Source: JACMLD01 sp044223995
GTDB taxonomy: Bacteria; Bacteroidota; Bacteroidia; Chitinophagales; Chitinophagaceae
DNA length: 64,000 nucleotides
Direction of reading: 5' to 3'
Assembly (NCBI GenBank): GCA_044223995.1
Contig: JBGALE010000003.1
Span: 496,001-560,000, forward strand
Below, in pieces: positions 23,156-32,526 of this stretch. Position numbers and translations under genes: made by a program. A model generated the notes under the pieces. The model worked only from the letters and a program-made list of their open reading frames with translations, made no database searches and was not told where the DNA came from. Position 1 is the stretch's first letter, and the number at the start of each line of letters is the position of its first letter.

Positions 23156-25687
23156 TCACCTTACCTGTATGCTGCCCCCCAATAAGCCGCCAAAGCCAAT
23201 GCGGACGCCCACCTGGCCTTTGTTACCATTCAGGTAAGATGCGACCACATCTACCCGCGCAATCTTTAAAATGTTTTCAATACCCGCAAATACTTCCACG
23301 TAATTGTTGCTGCTGTTGACAAGGAAACCATTGGCGCCGCCTACCAGGTGCCAGTTGAGTTTTTTGAATAATGGGATCTTATTGGTAAGAAAGCCGTTGA
23401 AATGATGTTCGAGGTGACCCACCGCATAAAATGCAGCAGTTGTACTGTTCTCATAGTATGGTGCCACCTGGAAACTATTCAGGTACTGGCTGGCAAACAA
23501 TAACTGGTTGCCATTGAAATGCTGGTAATCCTGGATGAATACTTTTTTGCTGTTGATAAATCCACCAATACTAAAACGGTATTTTAATAAACCGCGCAAT
23601 TTAAAATTCATATCATCCCAGACACTCAGTTTCCATTTGCCAAAATTCACGTCGCTGCCCAATACATTTTCCAAACCCTTGCTGTAGGTAAATGAGAAGG
23701 TAGGATACTTGGAACCAATCGGCATTTTCCCCCTCGGGAATTGTATAAAACGCTGTCCCGGCTGAAACTGCACACCCACCGTAACAATGACTGCCTGGTG
23801 GCGGGTAAACTGTGTGTCAATTTTTTCAAAAGGATAATTGGGCGTAAATGTTTTATTATCGTATTTGATGATGGTAAAATCAGTTGTATTCTCAATGGGC
23901 AACCGATCTTCATACAATGCATCACCAAAAAGCCGCAACCCGTTGTCAAAACGCTTGGCATAACCAATATCGCCAAAATAATTTTCGTACAGCTTAGCGT
24001 AATTTCTTTTGACAAACAATGTATAAATGCCATTCATTAGTGGGCTGATGGGATTTTCCTTATTAAACTGGTTCACCCGCTTGCCACCGGAGAAGGTCCA
24101 ACTGTTTCGGTTGGACGTACCGCCGTCCTGGTCCCAGGTAAATGTTCGCTTAAACAAATTCAGTGTGGCCCATGCATTGAGGTGGGTATTGCTGAAACCA
24201 TATCGTATATGCGGTGTGAAACTCAGTTGCGTTTTTGATTTCGCCAGTGTCGTTCGCAGACTTGCTTCCAGGTTGAGCGCCACGCCTTCCACTGTATTGT
24301 ACTGAAGGTTTTTCAATACAGGCTGCCAGGTATAGGAAAATGGTTTCTTCGGGTTAAAGTTTGACCGGGTAAAGCCATCCCAGAATATTTTGCCCACCGT
24401 AATATGGCCCTGCCGCTTGCGCATGGAATCAATGGTGCGTTTCGACCAGACAGAATCGCGCTGGTATTGAAAAATGCTGTCCTTGATTTTATAATTCTTT
24501 GCTTCCTCTACTTCCAGTTGCACCGGGCGGATCGAATCCCAATACTTCTTTGATTTCTTATTAACTGCTGTATCGTATGCAACAATCACATTGTTGAAAT
24601 ATTTTTTGGAGAACTGTGGATTGACATCATATTTATTATACACATTCAAAAAATTGCCGGTGGCATCAATGCCCAGCAGGTTGAACGTGAAATACACCAC
24701 CTGGTCCTTGGTTTGCCATACATCTTTGTTAATCGGCACATGGATTTGTTTGATGCGCATGGTATCGAGTATCTCCAGTTGCGATTCCTTCGTCAGCAAT
24801 AATTCCAGGCTGTGAATGCGCCAGTCGCCTTCGGTAATATTGATCGTGCCGGAAAACAGTGGTTCATATTTCCGGCGTGGAGTTACCCTAATCTGGTTGA
24901 TCTCTTTTCCGTCTTCAAAAAAAGAACCCAGGTATTTATACCGGTAATAATTCAATGCACCATCAGCAATGGGTGATACAAAACCACGCGGATTTAATTG
25001 TGACGTAAACACATTGACATTGTTATTATAAAAATTAATAAAAGTGGGAAAGTTGAATCCATATCCATTCGAGCCGCTTTCCCTGCCGGATAATACTTCC
25101 AGTTTTACCTTCTCCGGCTTTTTGAAAGCAATTTTTGTCAGCGATTCCGACAAGTAGATGATGCCACGGCCAATGGAATCCACACCCATCTCCTTCCTGT
25201 CCTGGTCGGGAATTTTTTGTCCCAGTATCCGCTTGGGCAGTTTTCTTGTTTTTATCAGTGTTTTAATATACGCTTCACAGGTAAAGGAATCCAGCGGCGC
25301 TACATAATCCTTCTTTTTTTTGATGGCATTGCGGATGATTTCATAAGCCGGGTCTTCACCGCCTGCTTTCACAACTACCTCCTTCATTTCCGTTTGCTGC
25401 AATGACAGTTTAAAATTCAATACAACCGCATCATTGGTGATGGTTACATTTTTTTCCACGCGTGCATAACCCACATACTGGCAAATGATGGTATAGGTGC
25501 CGGGATCGAGTTCCAGGAAATAATTACCCTGGTTATTGGCAGTAGTGCCACGGGTAGTACCCTTTACAAAAACGGAAGCATAAGGAAGCGCATTGCCTTT
25601 TTCATCACTAACGTTGCCGGTTAAACGGCCTGCAAATGCGGTGTAAGAAATAGCAGTAAAGAGGAGAATGAGTAATCGTCTTCTCAT
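23156..25687 (-). CDS. DUF5686 and carboxypeptidase-regulatory-like outer-membrane protein
   Basis: After a signal peptide (MRRRLLILLFTAISYTAFAG) comes a CarboxypepD_reg-like domain (LTGNVSDEKGNALPYASVFV). It is followed by the DUF5686 region beginning DPAYEIIRNAIKKKKDYV with SFTCEAYIKTLIKTR, and a C-terminal barrel of about 400 residues. The total is 843 residues. DUF5686 proteins are widespread in Bacteroidota outer membranes, with no proven biochemical role. The start at 25687 is chosen because the upstream extension (to 25741) would bury the signal peptide. It is the only gene between trhO and the small membrane-protein operon. Confidence 0.9.
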   Translation of the reverse strand: MRRRLLILLFTAISYTAFAGRLTGNVSDEKGNALPYASVFVKGTTRGTTANNQGNYFLELDPGTYTIICQYVGYARVEKNVTITNDAVVLNFKLSLQQTEMKEVVVKAGGEDPAYEIIRNAIKKKKDYVAPLDSFTCEAYIKTLIKTRKLPKRILGQKIPDQDRKEMGVDSIGRGIIYLSESLTKIAFKKPEKVKLEVLSGRESGSNGYGFNFPTFINFYNNNVNVFTSQLNPRGFVSPIADGALNYYRYKYLGSFFEDGKEINQIRVTPRRKYEPLFSGTINITEGDWRIHSLELLLTKESQLEILDTMRIKQIHVPINKDVWQTKDQVVYFTFNLLGIDATGNFLNVYNKYDVNPQFSKKYFNNVIVAYDTAVNKKSKKYWDSIRPVQLEVEEAKNYKIKDSIFQYQRDSVWSKRTIDSMRKRQGHITVGKIFWDGFTRSNFNPKKPFSYTWQPVLKNLQYNTVEGVALNLEASLRTTLAKSKTQLSFTPHIRYGFSNTHLNAWATLNLFKRTFTWDQDGGTSNRNSWTFSGGKRVNQFNKENPISPLMNGIYTLFVKRNYAKLYENYFGDIGYAKRFDNGLRLFGDALYEDRLPIENTTDFTIIKYDNKTFTPNYPFEKIDTQFTRHQAVIVTVGVQFQPGQRFIQFPRGKMPIGSKYPTFSFTYSKGLENVLGSDVNFGKWKLSVWDDMNFKLRGLLKYRFSIGGFINSKKVFIQDYQHFNGNQLLFASQYLNSFQVAPYYENSTTAAFYAVGHLEHHFNGFLTNKIPLFKKLNWHLVGGANGFLVNSSNNYVEVFAGIENILKIARVDVVASYLNGNKGQVGVRIGFGGLLGGSIQVR

Positions 25688-25848
25688 AAGATGTGTTTGT
25701 TTGGGTCCGGCTTTTGAGACAGCCAGCAGCATCGTTGCCACGCTCGGTTCATCAACAGTACAGGTGGCAACAATACCTTCAGCGAAAATAAAGGGTAAAT
25801 ACTATAGCAAACAACCGTGGCAATAAGATTGAGGGATTTTTAACACCA

Positions 25849-26232
25849 TCATTTTTTCCGCGCGTCCTTATAATCCCAGTACCAGTTCAGTAAAACATTG
25901 TAATGAAGTGCCAGGTACAACAGGAATATCATCAATAAGGGGTAACTGAAATAAGGTGTTGATACTGATCCGACACCTACACTATGTACAGTAGAGACAG
26001 CAGTAAAATTAACTATGTCAAACACACCAAGTACCAGCATTATTCCAGTGCCCGCTACGGCCAGTTTATAATTAAAAAAGAGCAACACCATATTGGCACT
26101 GAGCAACAAAAAAGCCATGTAATGAAAAACGTTCAGGATATAATGATTTTGCAACACATCTACTAACATAACTATAGTCATGACCAACAAGATGCCGAGA
26201 ATTAAAGCGGTACATACAAATTGCCTGTTCAT
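25849..26232 (-). CDS. Small four-helix membrane protein
   Basis: The 127-residue product is almost entirely hydrophobic, with about four helices (for example ALILGILLVMTIVMLVDVL and YPLLMIFLLYLALHYNVLL), and ends with a charged tail WYWDYKDARKK. I do not recognise the family. It begins 3 nt after the stop of the 114-residue membrane gene, so the two form an operon, probably including the penicillin acylase gene upstream. Confidence 0.65.
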   Translation of the reverse strand: MNRQFVCTALILGILLVMTIVMLVDVLQNHYILNVFHYMAFLLLSANMVLLFFNYKLAVAGTGIMLVLGVFDIVNFTAVSTVHSVGVGSVSTPYFSYPLLMIFLLYLALHYNVLLNWYWDYKDARKK

Positions 26233-26235
26233 ACT

Positions 26236-26580
26236 TTACGCAGCCTTTCTGAAATAACTCGCCGTCAGTGAAGCACAACCAGCTACCAATGCGCCTACCA
26301 ATGCCGTCACCAGTATCATGACAAAGGAAGAACCACCAAAAGGTAACACTGCAGCCAGTTTGTGCGAAAGCACATGTTCATTCCTGTTATCGATCCACCA
26401 CGATAAAATACCCCACAGTAAAAACAATGCTGCAAAACCAGTAAGGAATGATTTACCCGGCGATTGCGGGATGAATACAGATACGAGAAAGGCAGCAATG
26501 GCAATGGTCCACCAGGGCATATACAATCCAGCCACAAAAGAAAGTAATGCAGTCAGCAATATGGATATAATCAATTTCAT
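26236..26580 (-). CDS. Small conserved membrane protein
   Basis: The 114-residue protein has three or four membrane helices. It starts MKLIISILLTALLSFVAGLY, then PWWTIAIAAFLVSVFIPQSP and a loop with SWWIDNRNEHVLSHKLAAVL. The pattern is familiar from uncharacterised small Bacteroidota membrane proteins, but no function is known. It sits between the penicillin acylase gene (45 nt upstream) and another membrane-protein gene (3 nt downstream) on the same strand. Confidence 0.7.
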   Translation of the reverse strand: MKLIISILLTALLSFVAGLYMPWWTIAIAAFLVSVFIPQSPGKSFLTGFAALFLLWGILSWWIDNRNEHVLSHKLAAVLPFGGSSFVMILVTALVGALVAGCASLTASYFRKAA

Positions 26581-26625
26581 TTTTATTATTTAAATCGTAT
26601 ACAACTATTTGAGTCAACCTTTCAT

Positions 26626-29079
26626 TTACCCTTTGGAAAAAACCATTTTAAACTTAACACGCTTATCGGCCATCTCTTCTTTTTTCATTACCCAAAGGGG
26701 ATAATATTTCCCTTCCGACCAGTAATCAATAAAAGTATCATAGTATTTACTTCCGGGGTTTCCATTCTGGCCGCCGGGGTACACACCAAAAGCTTCTGTC
26801 TTTGGTGTCAGTGAAACAATCATCCGCCAGCTTGGGCCGTGATCACTTTTCGCAGCGTTGATCATGTGTGTACCACCACCAATCGGTAAGTGAAGCCTGC
26901 TGAGTGCAGGTAATTTAGTGAGGTGGCTAACATGTGTGTCTTTAAATTTTGCCCATTCCAGTTTCCCTTCTGCCTCCGCTTTTTTCAAAACAGGCACTGC
27001 TTTTTTCAATGCCAGTATAATATCATCTTTGAGCGTTTCCTTTTCAGGCGTATTAATATTGTCAACAAATTTCAATGCAGGGTTTCGAATCAGTGCTTCT
27101 GCCAGCGTGCTTTCATAAGGGAAATAAGCAGCATGCACCTGGTCCATTTCATCACGCAGTATGATTTCCTCCAGGCTGTCCCATACCAGGTTGAAAACAA
27201 CCGGCCCTTTTTCAGTGGCATCCCCCTTCAGGTTCCATGATGTCATTATATCCCAGTATTTCTTTTCATCATCACTCATCACCTGCCCGTCGATATTATT
27301 AATTAGTACCGGCCGCGCCATCTCAGCAAATGAATTATAATTATTCGTTTGCAGGTCCATCATATCCTCGGGCGTTATATCGGCCATCTTGCTAAGTTGC
27401 TTATTGATTGTCCATCCGCGGTAATTGGGAAAAGAGCCACCGATATAATATGGATAAGATGTGTCCACCGGCAATTGATTGGCGCTGCTGACAAATCCGC
27501 GTTCAGGGTTCACCAAATGCGGGTTTTCTGACTGGGGTATCATACCCTGCCACAGGTAACTGCTGTCCGTTCCCGGCATGATAAAATCTCCCTGCCGTTT
27601 CCATTTGGCTGGAAATTCTCCCTGGCACCACATAGCAATATCGCCATTCTTTGCTGCAAATACACAGTTCTGACCGGGCGTATGCAGGTTTTTTATCGCT
27701 TCGAGGTAATCGTTATAATTCTTCGCCCTGTCCAGCATCTGGAACATCTTCATTTCATTGCTCGGATCGTGCGCTTTCCAGCGCACTGCATAACACTTGC
27801 CATCACTGCCCCTGCCATTGTATTTCTCGTCAAATATCACCGGGCCAAATTCAGTATAAGCTACCGTATCAATAAAATCCGGTTTCCCCTTTATTTTGAT
27901 ATGCTCATAGCGGAACGTGGTGGGTTTCCATTCGCCGTTGTACAAATAACTGCTGTGTGCAGCATCCTTAAAAGTAATTTGATAGTAATCGCGTACATCC
28001 CTTCCTGCATTCGTAACACCAAATGCACAACTATCATTAAACCCAATGATCACACCGGGTGCAGACGGAAATGAAACACCATAAGCATTGAAATTCGGTG
28101 TCTGCAATTGTATTTCGTACCACAATGACGGCAGGTTCAATCCCAGGTGCGGGTCATTGCACAATATCGGGTAACCACTTCTTGTTTTTTTACCGCTCAC
28201 TGCCCAGTTATTGCTTCCGTTTTCCTTATCCGGTTTCTGTGGCTCGGCTGGCACGGCAGCAGTGTCATTTTTATAGGTAAAATAAAGTGAGTCTGCACTG
28301 GCAGGCGCTTTTACGGTAAGGCCCGGCTTATCAAATACAGTACCCTTGGGGATAATCGGGTCCATTGAATCAGGACGAATGGGGTTCAGCAATTCAAAAT
28401 CTATTTTTGATAAGGCATTTCTCGCTGCAGTGTATTCAAAATCACTTTCCGAACCGGCCAAATCATAAGCCATATATTTTATAAACAGCGCAGTTTTTAT
28501 ATTGGACCATTCTTCCGGTTCATAACCGAGCAGTTTGAATTCGAGTGGCAACTGGCTTTTATTCAAAGAATGGATATAAGCATTCACACCGGCTGTATAA
28601 GAATCACACATGGATTTGGTGGCAGGATCAGATTCCAGCAAGGTTAATTCCTTCTCGGCTGCATAGCGCATACCCAGGCGCCTGAAATAACGATCCACTT
28701 TATTCAACACATCCAGCGTACCATTTTTATCGCCCATGATTTCGCTCAGCCGCCCCTCTGCCGCCTGCGTTTCAAATTCCATTTGCCAGAGGCGGAATTT
28801 TGCATGCAGGTAGCCCTGTATAAAAAATGCGTCTTCATCATTCTCTGCAAAAACATGTGGCACCAGCCGGTCGTCGAAATAAACTTCCGAATGGCCTTTT
28901 AACATCGGGAAGCTGAGTTCTTCACTGTAATTGACGTTGGCAGGCTCCGCATTTTGCCAAACGCCGTACTGTGGGCTAAGCAATTGCCCCAGGGGCGCTT
29001 TTAATATCCAGGTGGTATTAAGCAGTAAAATAAGGAACAGGGTAACGGCGGCGGATATCAGCATTGGAATAATTCTCAT
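26626..29079 (-). CDS. Penicillin acylase family (Ntn-hydrolase) protein
   Basis: This 817-residue protein is a precursor of a heterodimeric amidase. The new beta-chain N-terminus is the Ser of ENGSNNWAVSG (Ser289 with the start at 29079), followed by SGYPILCNDPHLGLNLPSLW, a classic family signature. The alpha-chain part includes VPHVFAENDEDAFFIQGYLHA and FRLWQMEFETQAAEGRLSEI. A hydrophobic N-terminal segment (MLISAAVTLFLILLLN) exports or anchors it in the periplasm. Family members hydrolyse amide bonds of beta-lactams, acyl-homoserine lactones or other acyl amides; the substrate cannot be predicted here. An alternative upstream start at 29157 lacks support. Confidence 0.93.
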   Translation of the reverse strand: MRIIPMLISAAVTLFLILLLNTTWILKAPLGQLLSPQYGVWQNAEPANVNYSEELSFPMLKGHSEVYFDDRLVPHVFAENDEDAFFIQGYLHAKFRLWQMEFETQAAEGRLSEIMGDKNGTLDVLNKVDRYFRRLGMRYAAEKELTLLESDPATKSMCDSYTAGVNAYIHSLNKSQLPLEFKLLGYEPEEWSNIKTALFIKYMAYDLAGSESDFEYTAARNALSKIDFELLNPIRPDSMDPIIPKGTVFDKPGLTVKAPASADSLYFTYKNDTAAVPAEPQKPDKENGSNNWAVSGKKTRSGYPILCNDPHLGLNLPSLWYEIQLQTPNFNAYGVSFPSAPGVIIGFNDSCAFGVTNAGRDVRDYYQITFKDAAHSSYLYNGEWKPTTFRYEHIKIKGKPDFIDTVAYTEFGPVIFDEKYNGRGSDGKCYAVRWKAHDPSNEMKMFQMLDRAKNYNDYLEAIKNLHTPGQNCVFAAKNGDIAMWCQGEFPAKWKRQGDFIMPGTDSSYLWQGMIPQSENPHLVNPERGFVSSANQLPVDTSYPYYIGGSFPNYRGWTINKQLSKMADITPEDMMDLQTNNYNSFAEMARPVLINNIDGQVMSDDEKKYWDIMTSWNLKGDATEKGPVVFNLVWDSLEEIILRDEMDQVHAAYFPYESTLAEALIRNPALKFVDNINTPEKETLKDDIILALKKAVPVLKKAEAEGKLEWAKFKDTHVSHLTKLPALSRLHLPIGGGTHMINAAKSDHGPSWRMIVSLTPKTEAFGVYPGGQNGNPGSKYYDTFIDYWSEGKYYPLWVMKKEEMADKRVKFKMVFSKG

Positions 29080-29288
29080 GAAGCCAAATTGTAAAGGGTT
29101 AAAATGATAGCCGAATTTAACTGTTTTTTTATTTGCAGGTAAATAATTAAGGAACACCCTTCATATAGCAAACCAGGAAACAATGCGCAGGAATAACCAC
29201 AAAAGGGTATGTCCATTACCGCAAAATTGTATTGTTTTTAACTGTAACCCGCATCAATTTTGTATCGTCATACTTTTAGCAGCAAACT

Positions 29289-29451
29289 ATGACAGGTATT
29301 AAAAGGACATTAACCATTAAACCAACTACCGCAACAGCGGTCTTATTATTGAATCAGATTTATGAAAAAGACAATCACATACAATCACAGGAAGGAAAAG
29401 CTGGTACTGGGCGTTTTATTCGTTACGTTATTTATCATTAGTTTAATATAA
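29289..29451 (+). CDS. Two overlapping tiny ORFs (50 and 29 codons); at most one is likely real
   Basis: Frame A starts with ATG at 29289, ends at 29441 and encodes 50 residues (MTGIKRTLTIKPTTATAVLL and onward). Frame B starts with ATG at 29362, ends at 29451 and encodes a 29-residue peptide with a basic N-terminus (MKKTITYNHRKEK) and a single hydrophobic helix (LVLGVLFVTLFIISLI). The A-rich sequence before ATG 29362 and a terminator 43 nt after its stop favour frame B as a small membrane peptide. Neither matches a family I know. Confidence 0.35.
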
Positions 29452-29493
29452 CGGTTGGCATAAGACATAGTCCGTTTCCGCTACTGGAACCAT

Positions 29494-29520
29494 AACCCCG
29501 CCCGCGGGGTTTATTTATTT
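29494..29520 (+). terminator. Intrinsic terminator after tiny ORF
   Basis: AACCCCGC (29494-29501) pairs with GCGGGGTT (29504-29511) and is followed by TATTTATTT. It is the first of four terminator-like hairpins within 570 bp that contain no recognised gene. Confidence 0.75.
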
Positions 29521-29629
29521 AAACAGTTCTTTCAAATAACAATTTCTTTCTATAATACTACAAACAGGTATCATGGGAACAGGGTATTTTTTATGCACTT
29601 CACCTGTTCACCAACTATAGAAAATCATG

Positions 29630-29656
29630 AAAACCCTTTACCAGTAAGGGTTTTGT
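29630..29656 (+). terminator. Terminator-like hairpin
   Basis: AAAACCCTT (29630-29638) pairs with AAGGGTTTT (29646-29654). The stem is self-complementary enough to work in both directions. Upstream lies only a 15-codon ORF starting at ATG 29573. Confidence 0.6.
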
Positions 29657-29692
29657 TCAATTTACCCCGCTACTACAAACCGGTATTACCAC

Positions 29693-29857
29693 ATGATTGT
29701 ATTGTTTGCCTTTCTTTTTGCACCCATCTTTACACTGTTAAAAAACAAAACAATGAAGGCAATAAAACTACCATTACCAGCCAGCCCTGAAAAGATCAAT
29801 GCAGCGTTTGGAATATTGCTGCTGGTACTGATGATATATTCATTAATAAGTTCGTAA
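29693..29857 (+). CDS. Small membrane protein, 54 residues (or 34 from an internal start)
   Basis: An ATG at 29693 opens a 54-residue frame with two hydrophobic helices: MIVLFAFLFAPIFTLL, then a basic loop and PASPEKINAAFGILLLVLMI ending YSLISS. An in-frame ATG at 29753 after an A-rich stretch would give a 34-residue peptide with just the second helix. It is followed within 6 nt by a terminator. No family is recognised; it resembles short hydrophobic peptides such as type I toxins, but there is no direct evidence. Confidence 0.45.
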   Translation: MIVLFAFLFAPIFTLLKNKTMKAIKLPLPASPEKINAAFGILLLVLMIYSLISS

Positions 29858-29862
29858 CACTG

Positions 29863-29882
29863 AAAGCCGCGGGAGGCTTTTT
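29863..29882 (+). terminator. Terminator after the small membrane ORF
   Basis: AAAGCC (29863-29868) pairs with GGCTTT (29875-29880) and continues into TT. The stem is short but directly follows the 54-codon ORF stop at 29857. Confidence 0.55.
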
Positions 29883-30036
29883 GGGAAAACCGAAACAAAC
29901 AGTTGGAGCTTCCTCCGTTAACCAAATTTTCCGTACTGATATATAAAGACCGGCGTTCCCTTCACTCCCGCGGTAATCCAGTTACTCAATGCAATAACGA
30001 TATAGTTTTAGAGGTTGTTAATCCGAGTCTCACCCG

Positions 30037-30067
30037 GCCAGCCCAATTCCTGGGCTGGCTTTTTATT
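30037..30067 (+). terminator. Strong intrinsic terminator upstream of the cupin gene
   Basis: GCCAGCCCA (30037-30045) pairs perfectly with TGGGCTGGC (30051-30059) around a 5-nt loop, followed by TTTTTATTT. No protein gene precedes it; the 150 bases upstream (29885-30036) hold no ORF, so it may end an unannotated small RNA. Confidence 0.8.
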
Positions 30068-30157
30068 TGCCCGGTAAAAATAATTTGGTACTTCCCTTTT
30101 AATTTGTCGTAACTTTTATATCGAATCTCGCTCTTTCTTTCATGTAAAATTGATGTT

Positions 30158-30646
30158 ATGAAACAGATCAGTCTTCCGATTTTGGTCGTTCTGCTGTTTC
30201 CATGGTTGGCCTGCAACAACCAAACTGCAAACGATGCTGCCACTAAAGTAGCCAACGAGCCTAGTCCTACCTCTACCGCAGAAATGATATTGCCCCCTTC
30301 AAAAGACACTGTTCTTAGCAGCGGCCGGAAAAACATATATCTCTTTGGCCGGAGAAACCAACCAGGTTTTTTTATTGAGCGTTCTATTTTTCCGGCAGGC
30401 TATAAAGGAATGCCACACGTCCACAACAGTGATCTCTATTTAACTATTATCAGCGGGTCTGTACACATGGTGATGGGAAAAGATTTTGACACCACAACTG
30501 CCCATCCATACGGGCCCGGGAGTTTCCTGATCATCAAAAAAGATCAGCCGCACTATGAATGGTTCAAAGAAAACTGTACCATGCAAATAGAGGGCATTGG
30601 GCCGCAGGAAACCTATTATATCAACGACTCAACGGGGAAAAAATGA
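30158..30646 (+). CDS. Cupin-domain lipoprotein
   Basis: The 162-residue product has a signal peptide with lipobox (WLAC, Cys19), a low-complexity linker and one cupin barrel. The first cupin motif appears as MPHVHNSDLYLTIISGSVHM and the second as YGPGSFLIIKKDQPHYEW, with His residues in place to bind a metal. It is therefore an envelope-anchored small-molecule or metal-binding protein, or possibly a dioxygenase- or isomerase-like enzyme. It converges with the BioF-like gene only 7 nt away. Confidence 0.82.
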   Translation: MKQISLPILVVLLFPWLACNNQTANDAATKVANEPSPTSTAEMILPPSKDTVLSSGRKNIYLFGRRNQPGFFIERSIFPAGYKGMPHVHNSDLYLTIISGSVHMVMGKDFDTTTAHPYGPGSFLIIKKDQPHYEWFKENCTMQIEGIGPQETYYINDSTGKK

Positions 30647-30653
30647 TCCGTGA

Positions 30654-31748
30654 CTATAATTGCTGAATGAGTTGTTCCAGTTCGGCGCTGCTGTTGAATG
30701 CATGCAATACAATCCGAAGCCGTTCGCTTCCTTTGGGAACGGTGGGGTACAGTATGGCCCTAACGTCAAGATTGTTTTGACGGCATGCTTCGGCCACTGC
30801 TTTTGCCTGTTCATTCCCGGGAATGATAACTACCTGTACTGGCGTATGGCTTACTGGTTTGTGAAACGATATAGCCGATGACTGAAACTGTTCAATCAAA
30901 TTAGTCAGTTGCTTTCTTTCCGCATGCAGTATCGGGAACACTTCATACGATGTGCGGACAGCCATAATGCTGGCTTCCGGCAATGCTGTTGTGTAAATAA
31001 AAGGGCGTGAAAAATTAACCAGGTAATTGCGCAGCAGTTCACTGCCCAGTACAATTGCGCCATGGCAACCACATGCCTTACCGAAGGTATGCACCCGTGC
31101 AAAACATTTTTCTTCGAGTTGTAATGACTGCACCAGCCCCTCTCCCTTGTCACCCACCACACCGGTGGCATGTGCTTCATCGACTATCAGCAAAGCATCG
31201 TATTTATCGCAGAGAAGGCTGATATCTTTCAAGGGCGCTGTATCGCCATCCATAGAGAAAACCGATTCAGTTACTACAAACAAATGGTTGCTGCTGCCCG
31301 ATCGGGCCTGCTGCATTTTCCTTTCCAAATCATTTAAATCGTTGTGCAGAAAAGAATGCGACTGCGTAAAACTCAGCCGGATACCATCGCGGATAGAGGC
31401 ATGTGATAAATAATCATACAATACCACATCGCCTCTTTTCGGCACAGCACTCAATATACCTACGTTAGCATCATAGCCGCTGTTAAAGATCAATCCGGCA
31501 GGCGCTTTGTGAAAGTTGGCAATAAAACGTTCGGTTTCTTCAATTAAAATATAATTGCCCGCCAGTAACCGCGATCCTGTACTGCCGCTGCGCAAATCAT
31601 CCGACGAATGATGAAGTAAACCATTGGTTGCAATACCGAGATAGTCATTTGAACAGAAATCAATCTGCTGACCCGGTAAACGAAGTTGCCGGTAAGCATT
31701 CAGTTGGATACGTTCATCCAGTTTTCGCTGTAAGAAATCCTCTTTCAC
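30654..31748 (-). CDS. bioF: BioF-like PLP-dependent acyl-CoA:amino acid synthase (8-amino-7-oxononanoate synthase family)
   Basis: The protein belongs to the alpha-oxoamine synthase group: IDFCSNDYLGIA near the N-terminus, RSGSTGSRLLAGN, the PLP Asp in LLIVDEAHATGVVG and the PLP Lys in HTFGKACGCHGAI (Lys224 with the chosen start). BioF joins pimeloyl-ACP or pimeloyl-CoA to alanine in biotin synthesis. No other bio gene is nearby, so serine palmitoyltransferase or another family role is not fully excluded. The GTG at 31748 (MKEDFLQRKLDERIQ) matches typical BioF starts and gives 364 residues; the frame continues to a TTG at 31802. Confidence 0.85.
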   Translation of the reverse strand: MKEDFLQRKLDERIQLNAYRQLRLPGQQIDFCSNDYLGIATNGLLHHSSDDLRSGSTGSRLLAGNYILIEETERFIANFHKAPAGLIFNSGYDANVGILSAVPKRGDVVLYDYLSHASIRDGIRLSFTQSHSFLHNDLNDLERKMQQARSGSSNHLFVVTESVFSMDGDTAPLKDISLLCDKYDALLIVDEAHATGVVGDKGEGLVQSLQLEEKCFARVHTFGKACGCHGAIVLGSELLRNYLVNFSRPFIYTTALPEASIMAVRTSYEVFPILHAERKQLTNLIEQFQSSAISFHKPVSHTPVQVVIIPGNEQAKAVAEACRQNNLDVRAILYPTVPKGSERLRIVLHAFNSSAELEQLIQQL

Positions 31749-31822
31749 GGTATTGTATTTCCCTGCAAATAACGCAACAAATTTTTGCAATGAACGAGTC
31801 AAGTTACTTTAAATTTGCCCAC

Positions 31823-32431
31823 ATGGATACGACGCAGGATGTAAAGAACATATTGGGGCTGCAATTACCCAGTGACCCGCGATGGGTGAACCTGGCGGGT
31901 ATTTCACTGGAAGCCATATTAACGGATCATGCTTATTGTGAACAAAAAGCGGCCACTACCTGCATTTCACTGATACAAAAACATTCGGACAAGGAAAAAC
32001 TGGTGAAAGAACTGGCACCGGTGGTTACCGAAGAATGGGGACATTTCAGGCTGGTGATAGCAGAATTGCATAAAAGAAATTTATCACTGGGAAAACAAAG
32101 GAGAGATGAATACGTCAACAAACTCCTGTTGTTCCAGCGTAAGGGCGGCGATTACAACGACCGCTTTCTTGACCAATTGTTAACGATGGCATTGATAGAA
32201 GCCAGGAGCTGCGAACGGTTTAAAAGATTGAGCGAAGGATTGAACGACGAATACATGCGTAATTTTTACCGCCGCTTCATGGAAAGTGAAGCGGGACACT
32301 ACACTTTATTCATCGAACTGGCCGAAACTTATACCGACAGGGAAAAAGTACGCCGGCGCTGGAATGAATGGCTGGAATACGAAGCCGGTATTATGAAAGA
32401 AATTGAAATACGCGGCGATCGGATCCATTAA
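31823..32431 (+). CDS. miaE: tRNA-(ms2io6A37) hydroxylase MiaE
   Basis: The 202-residue di-iron protein matches MiaE: WVNLAGISLEAILTDHAYCE with the first iron ligands, CEQKAATTCISLIQKH, the EEWGHFRLVIAELHKR helix, ALIEARSCERFKRLSE and ESEAGHYTLFIELAE. The Glu and His residues of these helices bind the two irons. It hydroxylates 2-methylthio-N6-isopentenyladenosine at position 37 of tRNA. The ATG at 31823 gives the family length; the frame runs further upstream but overlaps the divergent BioF-like gene. There is a 74-nt intergenic space between the two genes. Confidence 0.93.
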   Translation: MDTTQDVKNILGLQLPSDPRWVNLAGISLEAILTDHAYCEQKAATTCISLIQKHSDKEKLVKELAPVVTEEWGHFRLVIAELHKRNLSLGKQRRDEYVNKLLLFQRKGGDYNDRFLDQLLTMALIEARSCERFKRLSEGLNDEYMRNFYRRFMESEAGHYTLFIELAETYTDREKVRRRWNEWLEYEAGIMKEIEIRGDRIH

Positions 32432-32526
32432 CAGCATCCTTTCATTGTTTGACATCAATCATTTATTGAAAATAAAGTAACGATTACACGAAATATTTTA
32501 CCTTCCTCTTTCAATTCAACTGCAAT

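Noticed and set aside
29573..29620. 15-codon ORF between two terminators
   Set aside because: Too short and without a hydrophobic or conserved pattern; a small RNA or no product is as likely.
30011..30040. tRNA 3'-end-like sequence (CCGAGTCTCACCCGGCCA) before a terminator
   Set aside because: The T-arm does not pair well (GTTAA against CTCAC) and no matching acceptor strand or anticodon arm lies upstream, so neither a tRNA nor a clear attachment-site duplication is supported.
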